DNA of 64,000 bases from Silicimonas algicola (GTDB taxonomy: Bacteria > Pseudomonadota > Alphaproteobacteria > Rhodobacterales > Rhodobacteraceae). This document shows, piece after piece, positions 28,039 through 36,442 of this stretch. The DNA is taken from assembly GCF_003148765.1 (NCBI RefSeq), contig NZ_QGGV01000001.1, positions 827,637-891,636 of the forward strand, written 5' to 3'. Made by a program: the position numbers and the translations under genes. The notes under the pieces are model-generated. The model was given only the letters and a program-made list of their open reading frames with translations. It searched no databases and was not told the origin of the DNA. Position 1 is the stretch's first letter; each line of letters starts with the position of its first letter.

Positions 28039-28685
28039 GAGAGAGGTGCCGATAGCTCGAGAAGGGCGTTGCGCGTCCGGCCGAGAAAGGTCTCCTTGTC
28101 GTCACCGTCGAGATGTTGAGGTGAGCCGAAGGTCACCTTGCAGAGCAGGGGCACCGGTACGATCTCGCCCTTCGGCATGACGCGGTTGAGGTTTTCGATC
28201 CAGACGGGAACGAATGCCGTTTCGGGGCGCGCATGGGCCAGATGATAAAGGCCGGTCTTGAACGGCAGAAGCTTTTCCTCGGTCAGATTGCGCGTGCCTT
28301 CGGGGAAGATGATCAGCGACGCTCCCTGATCCAGCGCTTCGGCCATCTGTTCGACCGCAGCCTCCCTCGGCGCGCCGCCGGTCCTGTCGATCAGTACCGC
28401 GTTGAAGACATGTCTGCCGACGAAGCGCTTGAGACCGCTGCCCATCCAGTAGTCCGCCCCGGCAACAGGGCGCACGCTCTTGCGCAAACGTCGCGGAAGC
28501 ACCGCCCAGATCAAGACAAAATCGCCGTTGCTTGCGTGGTTGGCGTAGTAGACCCTTTGCCCTGGGATCGGCTCCACCCCGATCCACTCGGCGCGGACAG
28601 CGGTGATCAGCCGCGCGAAGAATTCGATCCCATGGGCCGCAAGCCGCGCGACGATGCGCATAGGGAGCGATAGTTCGGTCGTCAT
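28035..28685 (-). CDS. PlsC-like lysophospholipid acyltransferase
   Basis: A 216-residue acyltransferase. The catalytic block is YYANHASNGDFVL (HxxxxD) and the second block is IIFPEGTRN, both PlsC family. It would acylate lysophosphatidic acid to phosphatidic acid, feeding the CdsA-like enzyme encoded next. The ATG at 28685 is chosen because the longer frame reads through non-coding DNA and the intergenic repeat upstream. It is the first gene of the leftward phospholipid operon and lies divergent to the lasso cluster. Confidence 0.9.
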   Translation of the reverse strand: MTTELSLPMRIVARLAAHGIEFFARLITAVRAEWIGVEPIPGQRVYYANHASNGDFVLIWAVLPRRLRKSVRPVAGADYWMGSGLKRFVGRHVFNAVLIDRTGGAPREAAVEQMAEALDQGASLIIFPEGTRNLTEEKLLPFKTGLYHLAHARPETAFVPVWIENLNRVMPKGEIVPVPLLCKVTFGSPQHLDGDDKETFLGRTRNALLELSAPLS

Positions 28686-28978
28686 GCTCGGACACTGTGC
28701 GGGACAAGGGCAGGAGACGGTGTTCTCCAAACGCGATGATACGACGTCTTCCTGATCTGCGGCAAAAAAGAAGAATTCGCGTGAGACGCGCTGCAGGGCA
28801 TCCACTCGCGAACCCGATCCGACCAGATCGAAAGGGGTGACATCCAAACCAAACAGAGCGGGAAGGCCATGAGTTGAACCTGAAGTTGTGTTTTGAACGG
28901 TATAGGCGACAAGAGGGCGTATTCGCAGCGAATATGAGCGGCGGAGGATGGCCCCCGGTCGTGGGGACGTCTGCACAC

Positions 28979-29056
28979 TGGAAAGGCGGCGTACTCTCGG
29001 CACGGTCTGGATAGTAGCGTCTGCGGGTCGACGCTTCGGGTGAATCGCTATAGCGT
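28979..29056 (+). repeat. Dispersed intergenic repeat, copy A
   Basis: About 78 bases that align with 48750-48826 at roughly 70-75 percent identity with one gap, including a shared 12-base stretch GTGAATCGCTAT. It lies in the gap between the divergent plsC-like and nucleotidyltransferase genes and overlaps the earliest possible start of the latter. It may be a shared promoter element or an imperfect mobile repeat; only two copies are visible here. Confidence 0.6.
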
Positions 29057-30284
29057 TTCTGACAGTCGATGCCTTCAATCGGCCATCGAGGTGCACGAAA
29101 TTTTGGCTCTGGCGTCATCGAACCTTACGATTTCGGCAAACGACGGGACCGGCTTCGATGTCGAGGAAGACTTTGTGCGGGCTCTGGTGTCCGACGCACC
29201 TGACTCCTGGCCCGAAACCCTAAATGGAACACGCGTTCTCGAACGCCTCGTGTTTCACGGCACCGAAGTTCTCTCGGCTGCCGCTCTGAAGGAGATGGAG
29301 GGTGTACCCGCCGAGGTTCTCGATGCTGTCGAGCGTGCTGCGCTGGTCCAGGGCTTCTGGGAGGATCGTCACCGCAAGGTTATCGGCGATGCCGTCGACG
29401 CGCTGGCAGAGGCTGGTATCGACAGCGTCATCCTCAAGGGCACGGCGAGCGCTTACAGTGTCTACGACATGCCTGCGGCGCGGACGAGGGGGGACACCGA
29501 CCTTCTGATCGCGGGGGAGAACGTCGACCGCGCCGGCAGGATACTCGGCGACCTCGGGTTCGGGCGTGATACGACCTTCTCGCTCGGCGGGGCCGTGACC
29601 CAGTTCAGCTTCAGCCAGGCCGATGCAAGCTGTGGGTGGGAGCATGTCATCGACCTCCACTGGTCCCTGAACAACTCAGCCGTTTTGTCCCGCGCCTTCT
29701 CCACACGGGAACTGCTCAAAAGATCGGTGCCGCTGGCCCGCTTCTCCGCGATGGCCCGCGCACCTCATCCCGTCGATGCGCTGCTGATCACCTGCCTTCA
29801 CCGCTTCGTTCATCTCGTCTCGCCCTACTCGGTCGAGGGTGTCGACCACTTCAGCGCCGACAGGCTGATCTGGCTTGCGGACATTGATCGCCTCGCGCGC
29901 ACCCTGTCGGATAAGGACTGGGGCGCGCTCCGCATCGAGGCCACCCGCAGGGGCCTTGCCGACGTCACAGCTTCGGGACTGGAGACAGGCCAGACGATTT
30001 TCGGCACACCACTTCCGGAGGGACTGATCGGCGAGTGGAACGCCTCGCCTCCGTCTTTGGTCGACAGATATCTGAAGGCTGGGCGGATAACGCGGACATG
30101 GATGGACCTTCGGGCCCTCGACGGAGCCGGGGCGAAGGCCGCTTTCGTTCGCGACCACCTGTTCCCGCGCGCCGACTATATGCACGCCCGGTTCGGAGAA
30201 GGCGGAAGCCTCTCGATCCTCTACCTCCGTCGCGTCCTGCGCGGTCTGGCGAAGGTGCTGCGACAGGACCTGGGCCGGCCATGA
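29040..30284 (+). CDS. Nucleotidyltransferase (NTP_transf_5-like) of lasso cluster
   Basis: Up to 414 residues. The core ILKGTASAYSVYDMPAARTRGDTDLLI matches the LKG...R..GDxDLL fingerprint of uncharacterised nucleotidyltransferases that recur in lasso and related RiPP clusters, and a later HVIDLHWSLNN segment also fits. Target and nucleotide are unknown; it may adenylylate or otherwise tag the peptide. The GTG at 29040 lies inside the intergenic repeat, so a start further downstream (near residues 38-45, before FDVEEDFVRAL) is plausible. Its stop overlaps the exporter gene by 4 bases. Confidence 0.82.
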   Translation: MNRYSVSDSRCLQSAIEVHEILALASSNLTISANDGTGFDVEEDFVRALVSDAPDSWPETLNGTRVLERLVFHGTEVLSAAALKEMEGVPAEVLDAVERAALVQGFWEDRHRKVIGDAVDALAEAGIDSVILKGTASAYSVYDMPAARTRGDTDLLIAGENVDRAGRILGDLGFGRDTTFSLGGAVTQFSFSQADASCGWEHVIDLHWSLNNSAVLSRAFSTRELLKRSVPLARFSAMARAPHPVDALLITCLHRFVHLVSPYSVEGVDHFSADRLIWLADIDRLARTLSDKDWGALRIEATRRGLADVTASGLETGQTIFGTPLPEGLIGEWNASPPSLVDRYLKAGRITRTWMDLRALDGAGAKAAFVRDHLFPRADYMHARFGEGGSLSILYLRRVLRGLAKVLRQDLGRP

Positions 30285-31969
30285 CCTTCACGCGCCTGAT
30301 CGGCCTTGCGCGGCCTTACTGGCTGCCATTGTCCGTGGTGTCCGGCCTTCTGGTGCTGCGGACCAGCGTCGCTCTCGGCATACCCTGGCTGGGTGGGAAG
30401 TTCGCCGCCGGCGTCTTTTCGGACCGAGCCATCGACCTCGATCTCGTGCTGCTGGCGGTCGTGGTGCTCTTCGGCGTGCGGTCGGCTCTGGCCTATGTCA
30501 CCGACCGCCGCATGGCCACGCTCTCGGCGAGGATCGTGACCGACCTTCGCCAGCGCATCTTTACGCATATCCAGAACCTGCCGCTCGGTTATTTCCGGCA
30601 GAGGCGCCAGGGTGATATCCTGTCGTTTGCCGTCTACGAGCCCGAGCACCTCAGTGCCTTCGCGACCGGCACGCTGACAAGCCTCCTTCCCAATATCCTT
30701 GCGGTCGCGGGCGCACTTGCGGTCATGGCGAGCATAGCGCCTCTCCTCGCCGCGATCGTGCTCCTGCTTGTGCCACTCTTCTACGTGGGTCTCCGGCTGA
30801 TCGGCCGCAGGCTGCGCCCGCTCTCGGTCGAGGCGCGGGACGCCTACTCCGACCTCGTCTCGACGGTCGACGAGAACCTCTCGATGATGCCCGCCGTCAA
30901 GGCCTTCACCCGGGAGGTGGACGAGGCCGAAAGCTACCGCCTCCGCGCCGAACGCCTGCGCTCGCTCGAAGTCGAACGCGAGGGGCTGACCGCTCTTTTG
31001 AACGCTGCCATCCAGTTTGGAGCGGTCTTGGCCATGGTGATCCTGCTGAGGCTCTTGGGCGACAGGGTGACGGGCGGTGCGATGTCGGTGTCGGACTTCG
31101 TCACCTTCCTACTCTACGCGGCCTTCCTGACCGGCCCGTTCTCCTCGCTCGCCGGTGTCTGGGCCGCGACGCAGCACGCGCGCGGCGCGATGACCCGTCT
31201 CGACGATCTGTTCGGCGAGGCTGGAGAAGGGCCAGCGATCGCGGCGCCGGCGATCGGTCCGATCCGTGGAGACATCGTCTTCGAGGACGTCCACCTTGCC
31301 TATCCGGGCCGCGCCTCGGCCCTGAACGGCGTCGATCTGCGCATTCCGGCGGGTCAGACGGTTGCACTTGTGGGGGCGAACGGCGCGGGCAAGACGACGC
31401 TCGTCAACCTCCTCACGCGCTTCGACCGGCCCGACCGGGGGGTAGTCCGGATCGATGGCACCGATGTGTCGACCGTCGATCTTCGCAGCCTCCGAGAGCA
31501 GATCGCCGTCCTTTCGCAGACCGTGCTCCTCTTCAACGCGAGCATCCGGGAGAATATCGCCTTCGGCCTTCGCGGTGCGGGTGACGCGGCCATCGAAGAT
31601 GCCGCACGCCGGGCGCAGGCACACGCATTCGTCAGCCGGCTGCCGGACGGCTATGACACCATCGTCGGCGACCGCGGCATTCGCCTCTCGGGCGGTCAGG
31701 CACAGCGGGTGGCCTTGGCGCGTGCGCTGCTGAAGGACCCGGCGATTCTCGTCCTCGACGAACCAACGGCCATGTTCGACCCCGAGGGAGAGGACGCCTT
31801 CATCGCGGACGCCAGGGCGGCCTTCGCCGACAGGACGGTCATCCTCATCACGCACCGTCCGGGCAGCCTGGCGCTGGCCGACCGGGTGGTGACGTTGAGC
31901 GAGGGCAAGGTGGTCGCGGACGAGGGGAAGACGATTGCTCTGAGCACGCGGCGCGAGGTGCGTGCATGA
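30281..31969 (+). CDS. Lasso peptide-type ABC exporter
   Basis: A 562-residue half-transporter with six membrane helices fused to an ATPase. The ATPase has Walker A GANGAGKTT, signature LSGGQAQRVALARAL and Walker B ILVLDEPTAMFD, and the H-loop LITHRPGSL. It exports the finished peptide and may provide immunity. It lacks an N-terminal C39 peptidase, consistent with leader removal by a separate B2 protein. It overlaps the preceding and following genes (ATGA both sides). Bases 30786-30828 recur as a 43-base near-copy at 63846-63888. Confidence 0.93.
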   Translation: MTFTRLIGLARPYWLPLSVVSGLLVLRTSVALGIPWLGGKFAAGVFSDRAIDLDLVLLAVVVLFGVRSALAYVTDRRMATLSARIVTDLRQRIFTHIQNLPLGYFRQRRQGDILSFAVYEPEHLSAFATGTLTSLLPNILAVAGALAVMASIAPLLAAIVLLLVPLFYVGLRLIGRRLRPLSVEARDAYSDLVSTVDENLSMMPAVKAFTREVDEAESYRLRAERLRSLEVEREGLTALLNAAIQFGAVLAMVILLRLLGDRVTGGAMSVSDFVTFLLYAAFLTGPFSSLAGVWAATQHARGAMTRLDDLFGEAGEGPAIAAPAIGPIRGDIVFEDVHLAYPGRASALNGVDLRIPAGQTVALVGANGAGKTTLVNLLTRFDRPDRGVVRIDGTDVSTVDLRSLREQIAVLSQTVLLFNASIRENIAFGLRGAGDAAIEDAARRAQAHAFVSRLPDGYDTIVGDRGIRLSGGQAQRVALARALLKDPAILVLDEPTAMFDPEGEDAFIADARAAFADRTVILITHRPGSLALADRVVTLSEGKVVADEGKTIALSTRREVRA

Positions 31970-33867
31970 GCGGCATCGCCGGCATCATCCGCTTCGACGG
32001 CGGTCCCGTGGATCTCCGCGAGGTGGAGGCGATGACGACGGCCATGGCGCATCGCGGTCCCGATGGCATCCGGCACTGGTCGTCCGGGTCGGTGGCGCTG
32101 GGTCACTGCATGTTGGTGACGACGAGCGAGGCTCTCGAGGAGACCCAGCCTCTGACAAACGAGACCGGCGACCTCGTCCTCGTGATGGACGGGCGCGTCG
32201 ACAACTGGGAGGAGCTCCGCGCCACGCTTCTGGCGAAGGGCGCTCAACTGCGCACAAGGGCCGACGCCGAACTCGTCCTGCGGGCTTACGAGACGTGGGG
32301 CGAGGAGTGCCTTCAGTGGGTCGATGGCGACTACGCGCTGGTGATCTGGGACGCGCGCCGGCGCCGTGCCTTCTGTGCTCGAGACCGGATCGGGGCCAAG
32401 CCCTTCGTCTATCATTGGGACGGCAAGCGGCTGATCTTCGGCTCGGAGATCCGCGCCGTTCTAGATGCGACGGGCGAGCCGAGGCGTTGGAATGAAGGGT
32501 TTCTGGCGGAAACGCTTGCGGCCAGCTGGGTGTCGCGGGACGAGACCTTATGGCAAGGCGTCATGCGCCTTGTCGCCGCGCGCTACATGGTCGTCGGCGA
32601 GGGGAGCTGTCGGATCGAGACCTACTGGCATCCGGAGAATATCCCGCTGCTGCGCTACAAGCATGACAGCGAGTACGTGGATCACTACCGGGAGGTGCTC
32701 TTCGACACGGTGCGGCGGCTGAGCAGGTCACATCGTGTGGTCGGCTGCGACGTCAGCGGGGGCTTGGATTCGTCGGCCGTGTTCGCGGTGGCAGATGCGC
32801 TCTGGCGCGAGGGGCTGCTGCCTGCGCCGGATATCCAGGGGTATACGCTGAAGTTCGAGGAGGGGACCGATGCATATGAGTTGGATTACGCTCATGAGGT
32901 GGGGGCGCACGTCGGACGGCAGATCAAGGAGGTGGAGCCCACGCTGAAGCCGCTTGAGTGGTATCTGGATGAGGCAGTGCGGCGGGCAACCATTCCCAAT
33001 TTCCCGAATGGCATCATGCAACTGAGTGAGTATGAGGCGCTGAAGGAGGCGGGAGGTAGGATTCATCTTGACGGCGTCGGCGGGGACCAGTGGTTGGCTT
33101 TCGCTGATAACGACCTGGCGGAAGCGTTTCAGACGGGTCAATGGCGAGAGGCAGGGCAAAGTATAATGACAGACGTCCGTCAATTTGGCGTGGCTCACGC
33201 AGCGTATCGAGCCATGCGTCACGGTGTATACCCAGTGCTGCCAAGGCGGGTACGCTCAGCGGCCAATAACCTGAGGTATGCACTAAGACGACTTCCCCGC
33301 CTTGAAACGGAGTGGCTTGAGCAATCGCTAAGACAAAGGTTGGAAGAAAGGCAACAGTATTACGCTCAATGCCTGACGCCACGCATGGCGATCGGACTGA
33401 GAGAGAGGGTCCTGACCCTGCGAAGTGCATACAATGCTCTGGCACGCGAGAGGCTTGACGTCATGGCAAGTCAGGCGGGAATCGAGAGACGGTCGCCGCT
33501 ACAAAGCGAGAAGTTTATTGAAATGGCGCTCTCTCTGCCGCTCACACAGCTTCGACGTGGAAAGACAGACCGCGCTATACATCGAACTGCGATGCATGAT
33601 TGGCTACCCGCAGTGGTACACTCTAGGCGAACGAAGGCGGAGTTCTCGAACGTCTTCGCATGTGTGTCGGAGGAGCTGGATTCGGCCTTGTCTCATCCTG
33701 AACCCTTGGCGCCAGGTTGGACTGAGGCAGAGAAACGCGATTTGCTCCGTGCCGACTTGAGGTTTCCTAACCGAAACGGCGATCATTGGGCATTTGGTAT
33801 GCTGCTGTGCCTCCTGTGTTGCAGGTCCATGTTGGAAGATGCTACGCTTGAAAAGGCAGTGTCTTAG
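31966..33867 (+). CDS. Asparagine synthase-like lasso cyclase
   Basis: A 633-residue class II glutamine amidotransferase/synthetase-type protein (C protein of lasso systems). It begins MSGIAGIIRF, so the nucleophilic Cys2 of true asparagine synthases is replaced by Ser and it should not hydrolyse glutamine. The ATP-pyrophosphatase loop SGGLDSS (264-270) is intact, so it can adenylate an acidic side chain and close a macrolactam. GC content is about 66 percent up to near 33000 and falls to about 55 percent in the rest. It overlaps the exporter gene by 4 bases and is followed, 19 bases on, by the precursor gene. Confidence 0.92.
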   Translation: MSGIAGIIRFDGGPVDLREVEAMTTAMAHRGPDGIRHWSSGSVALGHCMLVTTSEALEETQPLTNETGDLVLVMDGRVDNWEELRATLLAKGAQLRTRADAELVLRAYETWGEECLQWVDGDYALVIWDARRRRAFCARDRIGAKPFVYHWDGKRLIFGSEIRAVLDATGEPRRWNEGFLAETLAASWVSRDETLWQGVMRLVAARYMVVGEGSCRIETYWHPENIPLLRYKHDSEYVDHYREVLFDTVRRLSRSHRVVGCDVSGGLDSSAVFAVADALWREGLLPAPDIQGYTLKFEEGTDAYELDYAHEVGAHVGRQIKEVEPTLKPLEWYLDEAVRRATIPNFPNGIMQLSEYEALKEAGGRIHLDGVGGDQWLAFADNDLAEAFQTGQWREAGQSIMTDVRQFGVAHAAYRAMRHGVYPVLPRRVRSAANNLRYALRRLPRLETEWLEQSLRQRLEERQQYYAQCLTPRMAIGLRERVLTLRSAYNALARERLDVMASQAGIERRSPLQSEKFIEMALSLPLTQLRRGKTDRAIHRTAMHDWLPAVVHSRRTKAEFSNVFACVSEELDSALSHPEPLAPGWTEAEKRDLLRADLRFPNRNGDHWAFGMLLCLLCCRSMLEDATLEKAVS

Positions 33868-33886
33868 CTCAGGGAAAGTTGACTCA

Positions 33887-34039
33887 ATGAAGGATAAGTA
33901 CTTCGAGCCTGTAGCTCAGAAGGCATACTCGAAGCCGAGCTTGACAGATTTTGGTCGGCTACACCTGGTTACCCGCGGGACCATGGGAACGGCGAGCGAT
34001 TCGTCGGAGAACATGACCAAACCGACAGGTGGAGGCTGA
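33887..34039 (+). CDS. Lasso-type RiPP precursor peptide
   Basis: A 50-residue gene product, start ATG with CAGGGAAAG upstream. The leader has the family fingerprint Y14-x-x-P17-x-L19-x3-G23-x-L25-x3-T29, with Thr at position -2. The predicted core runs from Gly31 to Gly50 (20 residues, beginning GTMGTASDSS), so Gly1 can be joined to Asp8 (Asp38); Glu41 at core position 11 is too far for a usual ring. The core ends in three glycines and lacks Arg, aromatic and Cys residues. Leader cut and ring are predictions from alignment with known precursors such as lariatin; no chemistry is seen in the sequence. Confidence 0.85.
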   Translation: MKDKYFEPVAQKAYSKPSLTDFGRLHLVTRGTMGTASDSSENMTKPTGGG

Positions 34040-34176
34040 GCGACATCACGGCAGTTCGCGCTGCCTTATCGCCGCTACCATTGCAAAAGTGGCGGATAGC
34101 GTCGGTTGCCAGCAATCAGCGGCACTGCTTCTTGTCAGCCTGCGGAATATAGATTGTCGTGTGATGACGAGGGTAA

Positions 34177-35295
34177 ATGCTGGCCGAGCACCTTTCTTAC
34201 GTTGAAGATGTCCAACGGACGCGACTTTTTACACAGGCTGTAGAGCGCGTCGTAAAAGCAAATGACGACGTGTTGGACCTCGGGTGCGGGGTAGGTATTC
34301 TTGGTCTTCTTTGTCTTCAGGGCAGCGCTAAGTCCGTCATCGGCGTAGATAAAACAGCGATCGTCGAGATTGCCAGTCGGGTGTACGCTGTGGTGTCCCG
34401 GACCAAACGTTCCGGACCAGTGCGCATGGACGCCAGCAGGTTTTTGCTGTCCGACCGTGTTGACCTTATTGTTTGCGACCATGTCGGCTACTTTGGTCTC
34501 GACTACGGCATCCTTAAGATGCTCAAGGACGCCCGCAGGCGCTTTCTTAAGATGGGCGGGCGCATTGTCCCTCAAGGACTGGGGCTACACCTTGCCCCCG
34601 TTGGCGGCCAGCAAAGTTCCCGTATTGCGCGAGGTTGGACACGTGAAGGCATTCCCGCTGGCTTCCACGCGCTGAATGCCTACACAGTAAACACGAAACA
34701 TGCCGTCGAACTGCGACTGGAAGACGTCCTCGGACTGCCGGCCTTGCTTGGCGAAATCGACTTCATGACGGAGACGCGCGAGTCGTTCTCCTACAAGGCC
34801 GAACTTACCATCACCCGAGGCGGGAAACTCGAAGGCCTCGCTGGTTGGTTCGATTGCACGCTGTGCGAAGGCGTTACGATGACCAATTCTCCGCTTCGCC
34901 ACGACCGCATCAACCGGAGCCAGGCGTTCTTCCCGATCGAGGAAGCGATTGAGGTCAGCGACGGAGACAGGTTGCGCGTGACAATGGCGATGCGGCCCGA
35001 CGAGAACGTCTTCGCATGGACGCTCGAGCACGTTCCGACCGGGCGGCGCTTCCGCCAGTCGACCCTTCAGGGCGAGATCCTTGACGCGGACGACCTCCGC
35101 CGTGCCCGGCCCGACCATGTTCCCGTACCGACTGTCGACGCTCGGGCGGGCGCCATCGTCCTCGGCTACTGTGATGGCAGGCTTAGTCTTCGGGAGATCG
35201 AAGAGGCTGTCCTCCACGACCATCCGGACCTTTTTCCGACGCCCGAGGCGATCCGCGACTTCGTGAGATCCTGGCTCGCGGGCTGGACGCGATGA
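34177..35295 (+). CDS. PRMT-like methyltransferase with PqqD-like C-terminus
   Basis: A 372-residue protein. Residues 1-315 resemble class I methyltransferases of the protein arginine methyltransferase type: HLSYVEDVQRTRLF at the start, SAM motif VLDLGCGVGILGL (32-44), GVDKT (56-60) and a beta-barrel second half. The PRMT double-E loop is altered: SEWMGY...YE is CDHVGYFGLDYG (100-111), so the first Glu is Asp and the second is Tyr. Residues about 317-372 (ending LSLREIEEAVLHDHPDLFPT... and a basic WLAGWTR) look like the helical half of a PqqD-type recognition domain. An in-frame stop just before the ATG fixes the start. Its first 160 codons are lower in GC than the rest. Confidence 0.82.
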   Translation: MLAEHLSYVEDVQRTRLFTQAVERVVKANDDVLDLGCGVGILGLLCLQGSAKSVIGVDKTAIVEIASRVYAVVSRTKRSGPVRMDASRFLLSDRVDLIVCDHVGYFGLDYGILKMLKDARRRFLKMGGRIVPQGLGLHLAPVGGQQSSRIARGWTREGIPAGFHALNAYTVNTKHAVELRLEDVLGLPALLGEIDFMTETRESFSYKAELTITRGGKLEGLAGWFDCTLCEGVTMTNSPLRHDRINRSQAFFPIEEAIEVSDGDRLRVTMAMRPDENVFAWTLEHVPTGRRFRQSTLQGEILDADDLRRARPDHVPVPTVDARAGAIVLGYCDGRLSLREIEEAVLHDHPDLFPTPEAIRDFVRSWLAGWTR

Positions 35296-36167
35296 CAGAG
35301 GCGCCCGCAGTTATGCCGCCGCGGGTTCAACAGCCCCTGGCGGATCATCCGTTCAACCGCTGGTCGTTCGAAAGCGAAGTGCACTGGCTTCTCTTTCATC
35401 GCTCGACGGACGGGTACATCCTCCGGTTTCCCGACCTTGCGGATTTCGAGATCGGGAAAGACGGAGCGAAAGCCCTATGCTGGCCCGACCCTTCGCTCGA
35501 CGATGTGACGCGCGACCACCTGTTCCTGAACCAGGTCATTCCCATGATGCTGAGCGCACGGGGAGAGCTGGTCTTTCATGCCAGCGCCGTGGAGACGGGC
35601 GATGAAGCGATCGCCTTCATGGGTCCCTCGGGGCGAGGCAAATCAACTCTTGCAGCGAGCTTCGCACTCTCCGGGCATCCCTTCCTGACGGACGACACCC
35701 TAGTCGTCAAACGCAGCGGCGAACACCTTGTGGCGCTTCCGAGCCATCCCTCGGTCCGAATGTGGGACGATTCCCGGACCGCACTTCTCGGAAATGCGCC
35801 TCTCGCACCACCGGTGTCCTATACTGACAAGGCTCGCATGCTCGCAGTCGAAGCGCTTCTGCATTGCGATGCGCCTCGCCCCCTCAGGGCTGCATTCTTT
35901 CTCGGAGAGGCTGAGGTCGAGATCGCCACCATCAAGGACCTGCGCGGTGGCGAGGCGCTTGCGGCCTGGATGCGCAACGTCTTCGTCCTCGACATCGAAG
36001 ATCGGGCGCTCGTTCGGCGTGTCTTGGACCGTGTCGCGGACGTGGTCGAAGCGGTACCCTCTATTGCCTTAGACCTGCCGCGCGACTACGCTGCCCTTCC
36101 AGCGGCGAGGGAGGCGATCCTCCGTCGTGTTGGCTTTCCACGACCGGTTCTGGAGGAGGCGACGTGA
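35292..36167 (+). CDS. HPr kinase-like protein of lasso cluster
   Basis: A 291-residue protein with an HprK C-terminal fold: P-loop FMGPSGRGKSTLAASFA (111-119 is the Walker A core) and the conserved HPFLTDDTLVV (Asp134-Asp135). HprK-type kinases in lasso clusters can phosphorylate a C-terminal serine of the peptide, but this precursor ends in Gly. It may act on an internal Ser or Thr, or on another partner. The N-terminal 100 residues are not alignable to HPr kinase by eye. It overlaps the methyltransferase gene (ATGA) and the PqqD-like gene (GTGA). Confidence 0.86.
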   Translation: MTEAPAVMPPRVQQPLADHPFNRWSFESEVHWLLFHRSTDGYILRFPDLADFEIGKDGAKALCWPDPSLDDVTRDHLFLNQVIPMMLSARGELVFHASAVETGDEAIAFMGPSGRGKSTLAASFALSGHPFLTDDTLVVKRSGEHLVALPSHPSVRMWDDSRTALLGNAPLAPPVSYTDKARMLAVEALLHCDAPRPLRAAFFLGEAEVEIATIKDLRGGEALAAWMRNVFVLDIEDRALVRRVLDRVADVVEAVPSIALDLPRDYAALPAAREAILRRVGFPRPVLEEAT

Positions 36168-36442
36168 CGACGCCCGACACCCGATTTGACGTGCCCGCAC
36201 ATGTCGCGACCCGCGAGGTCGACGGCGAACTCGTCCTTCTCGATCTGGAAAGCGGGGTCTACTTCGGTCTGGATCCAGTGGGCGCGCGCATATTTTCCCT
36301 CATGGCCGACGGCAAGACCTTGTCCGAGGTGCACGAGACGCTTCTCTCGGAGTTCGAGGTCACGTCGGACGTGCTGGAGCGTGACATCATGGATCTCGTC
36401 GGGGAGCTCGAGCGGTGCAAGCTGGTCGAGGGAGCCACCTGA
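36164..36442 (+). CDS. PqqD-like RiPP recognition protein (B1)
   Basis: A 92-residue stand-alone PqqD-family protein: GELVLLDLESGVYFGLDPVGARIFSLMADGKTLSEVHETLLSEFEV and a final helix ending ELERCKLVE. The three-strand plus helix pattern is the recognition element that binds the leader and presents it to the B2 protease and cyclase. GTG start at 36164 overlaps the kinase gene; its 3' end overlaps the B2 frame. Confidence 0.93.
   Translation: MTTPDTRFDVPAHVATREVDGELVLLDLESGVYFGLDPVGARIFSLMADGKTLSEVHETLLSEFEVTSDVLERDIMDLVGELERCKLVEGAT

Noticed and set aside
33794..34039. Longer 81-residue version of the lasso precursor
   Set aside because: The extra N-terminus lies inside the cyclase gene in another frame and is Cys-rich noise; the ATG at 33887 has its own ribosome site and the leader motif follows.
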